Positions 63,347-64,000 of a stretch of 64,000 nucleotides of DNA are shown here, piece by piece (position 1 is the stretch's first letter; the number at the start of each line of letters is the position of its first letter). The notes beneath the pieces are model-generated. The model made no database searches. It was not told where the DNA came from and saw nothing but the letters and a program-made list of their open reading frames with translations. Made by a program: the position numbers and the translations under genes. This stretch comes from JARFQH01 sp963825595 (lineage in GTDB: Bacteria > Desulfobacterota > Desulfobacteria > Desulfobacterales > SG8-13). The DNA lies in NCBI GenBank assembly GCA_963825595.1, contig CAWGUE010000001.1:1-64000 (forward strand). Reading direction: 5' to 3'.

Positions 63347-63656
63347 CGCATATACTCCGATCAACATTTTACGGATATTTTCCGGCGCTGCCGGAAATAG
63401 GAATTCATCCGGCAGAAACGGTTTCGTTCCAGCCATCGACAGGTACCCCGACCGGAAGCGACCGGATATCCTGACGGACCGCCAATACACCGCTCGAACC
63501 TTGCAAGCAATGGCACTGAACAAGAACGAATATATCTTGCTTCCCATTGCAGCGGTGCTTACTGTACGGAACCATATCAGAAATCGACAATCCGGGAAGC
63601 AGACGTTTCTCGGGCATTACAGTAGTTCGCCGCTTTTCTTCCAATCAATTCCGCGT
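63347..63656 (+). other. Unassigned sequence before the last gene
   Basis: About 310 bp. The plus-strand frame of the next gene is open through this stretch (an in-frame ATG lies at 63510), so a longer N-terminus cannot be excluded, but similarity to the family starts only at 63657. Confidence 0.35.
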
Positions 63657-64000
63657 ATGAATGATATCGAAGACATCATCCTGTCTCACAGCCTGCGGGG
63701 AATAGACACCGTTAAGCATGCTCTGCCGGAGGGATACTGCCGGCGTGCAGCCGAAATGATCATCGCCAATCCGGGGACCGTTTTGATCGGAACCGGTTTT
63801 CCTGTAGGCGATAGTTTCGAAACCGACGGACCCATCGGTGCCATAGGCCTTTATCGTGTATTGGAACAACTCGATTATCACCCGCTGTTCGTCTGTGCAC
63901 CGCCGATTTCCCGCATCCTCACGCTCACTTTTGCCACCTATGAAATACCCATTCTGGACTGGAAAGCCAGTTTCAGTGTGGCCGAGTCAACGCTGGACGA
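63657..64000 (+). CDS. DUF4392/glutamate-cyclase-like protein, N-terminal part
   Basis: About 114 residues are present and the frame runs off the window. MNDIEDIILSHSLRGIDTVK, then VLIGTGFPVGDSFETDG and PIGAIGLYRVLEQL fit the DUF4392 (D-glutamate cyclase C-terminal-like) family, with its G-T-G-F and E-T-D-G-P-x-G-A motifs. Such proteins may act on D-glutamate; a D-amino-acid aminotransferase lies 4.6 kb upstream, although the two are not co-transcribed. No strong ribosome site precedes the ATG. Confidence 0.65.
   Translation, partial: MNDIEDIILSHSLRGIDTVKHALPEGYCRRAAEMIIANPGTVLIGTGFPVGDSFETDGPIGAIGLYRVLEQLDYHPLFVCAPPISRILTLTFATYEIPILDWKASFSVAESTLD

Noticed and set aside
63347..63656. Long plus-strand opening upstream of the DUF4392 gene as its N-terminus
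   Set aside because: No family similarity before 63657 and it overlaps the better-supported Cys-rich gene on the other strand.
1..64000. CRISPR arrays, rRNA, tRNA, toxin-antitoxin or phage-defence genes
   Set aside because: None seen. The repeats found are palindromic intergenic elements without regular spacers.

Overview
The window looks like chromosomal DNA from a sulfate-reducing member of the Desulfobacterota, most likely near Desulfosarcina and other Desulfobacterales. This is inferred from gene content: an Ehr/Hyf-type membrane complex, several SLC13/DASS anion transporters each tied to a response regulator, many sigma-54 promoters, Usp and CBS-ACT proteins, and a TAXI-type TRAP transporter. 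No rRNA, tRNA, CRISPR array or prophage was seen.

Layout. 1-2151: end of an SLC13 transporter, a terminator, and a left-handed beta-helix protein. 2209-9781 (minus): a six-gene Hyf-like operon in the order B-C-E-F-G-I. Its large subunit lacks the Ni-binding cysteines and its small subunit carries a one-cluster ferredoxin domain. 10439-13409: a CBS protein facing an SLC13 transporter plus response regulator. 14234-17463: a carbonic-anhydrase-like protein, a broken CBM48 protein and a two-domain kinase. 17874-23281: a c-di-GMP operon (GGDEF, PhnD-sensor hybrid kinase, HD-GYP) behind a sigma-54 promoter. 23282-26375: a possible structured non-coding region, intact CBM48 protein, eRF1-like remnant, Hsp20, PilZ and a degenerate receiver. 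27283-30200: a histidine kinase and its sigma-54 activator. 30565-35155: a sigma-54-driven cluster of Usp, CBS-ACT, Usp, CBS-ACT, acyl-CoA-ligase remnants and a cytidylate-kinase-like protein. 35826-41851: histidine kinase, response regulator, SLC13 transporter, 54-residue peptide, Yip1 protein and REC-CBS protein. 42157-43410: an IS110-family element, followed by kinase debris and small membrane proteins and lipoproteins. 46408-53397: a DUF748/AsmA-like giant, thioesterase, Ogt, a zinc-ribbon/retropepsin protein and a cold-shock protein. 54218-59012: TAXI TRAP transporter, DUF1850 protein and D-amino-acid aminotransferase. 59378-64000: small lipoprotein, receiver, acyltransferase, small Cys-rich proteins and the start of a DUF4392/glutamate-cyclase-like gene.

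How the parts fit. A palindrome, TTTACA-N3-TGTAAA followed by TGACA, lies about 100-118 bp upstream of three strong sigma-54 promoters: the Usp cluster, the histidine kinase/SLC13 cluster, and a small gene at 44416. This suggests one regulon under an NtrC-type activator, possibly the one encoded at 28752. The theme is energy limitation or stress: ion-translocating complex, anion uptake, adenylate-sensing CBS domains and Usp proteins.

Two further features stand out. A 161-bp MITE-like element and two other repeat families are scattered through intergenic DNA. At least eight reading frames are broken by single small indels, mostly in short homopolymers. These are either real decay or uncorrected sequencing errors, and the sequence alone cannot decide.
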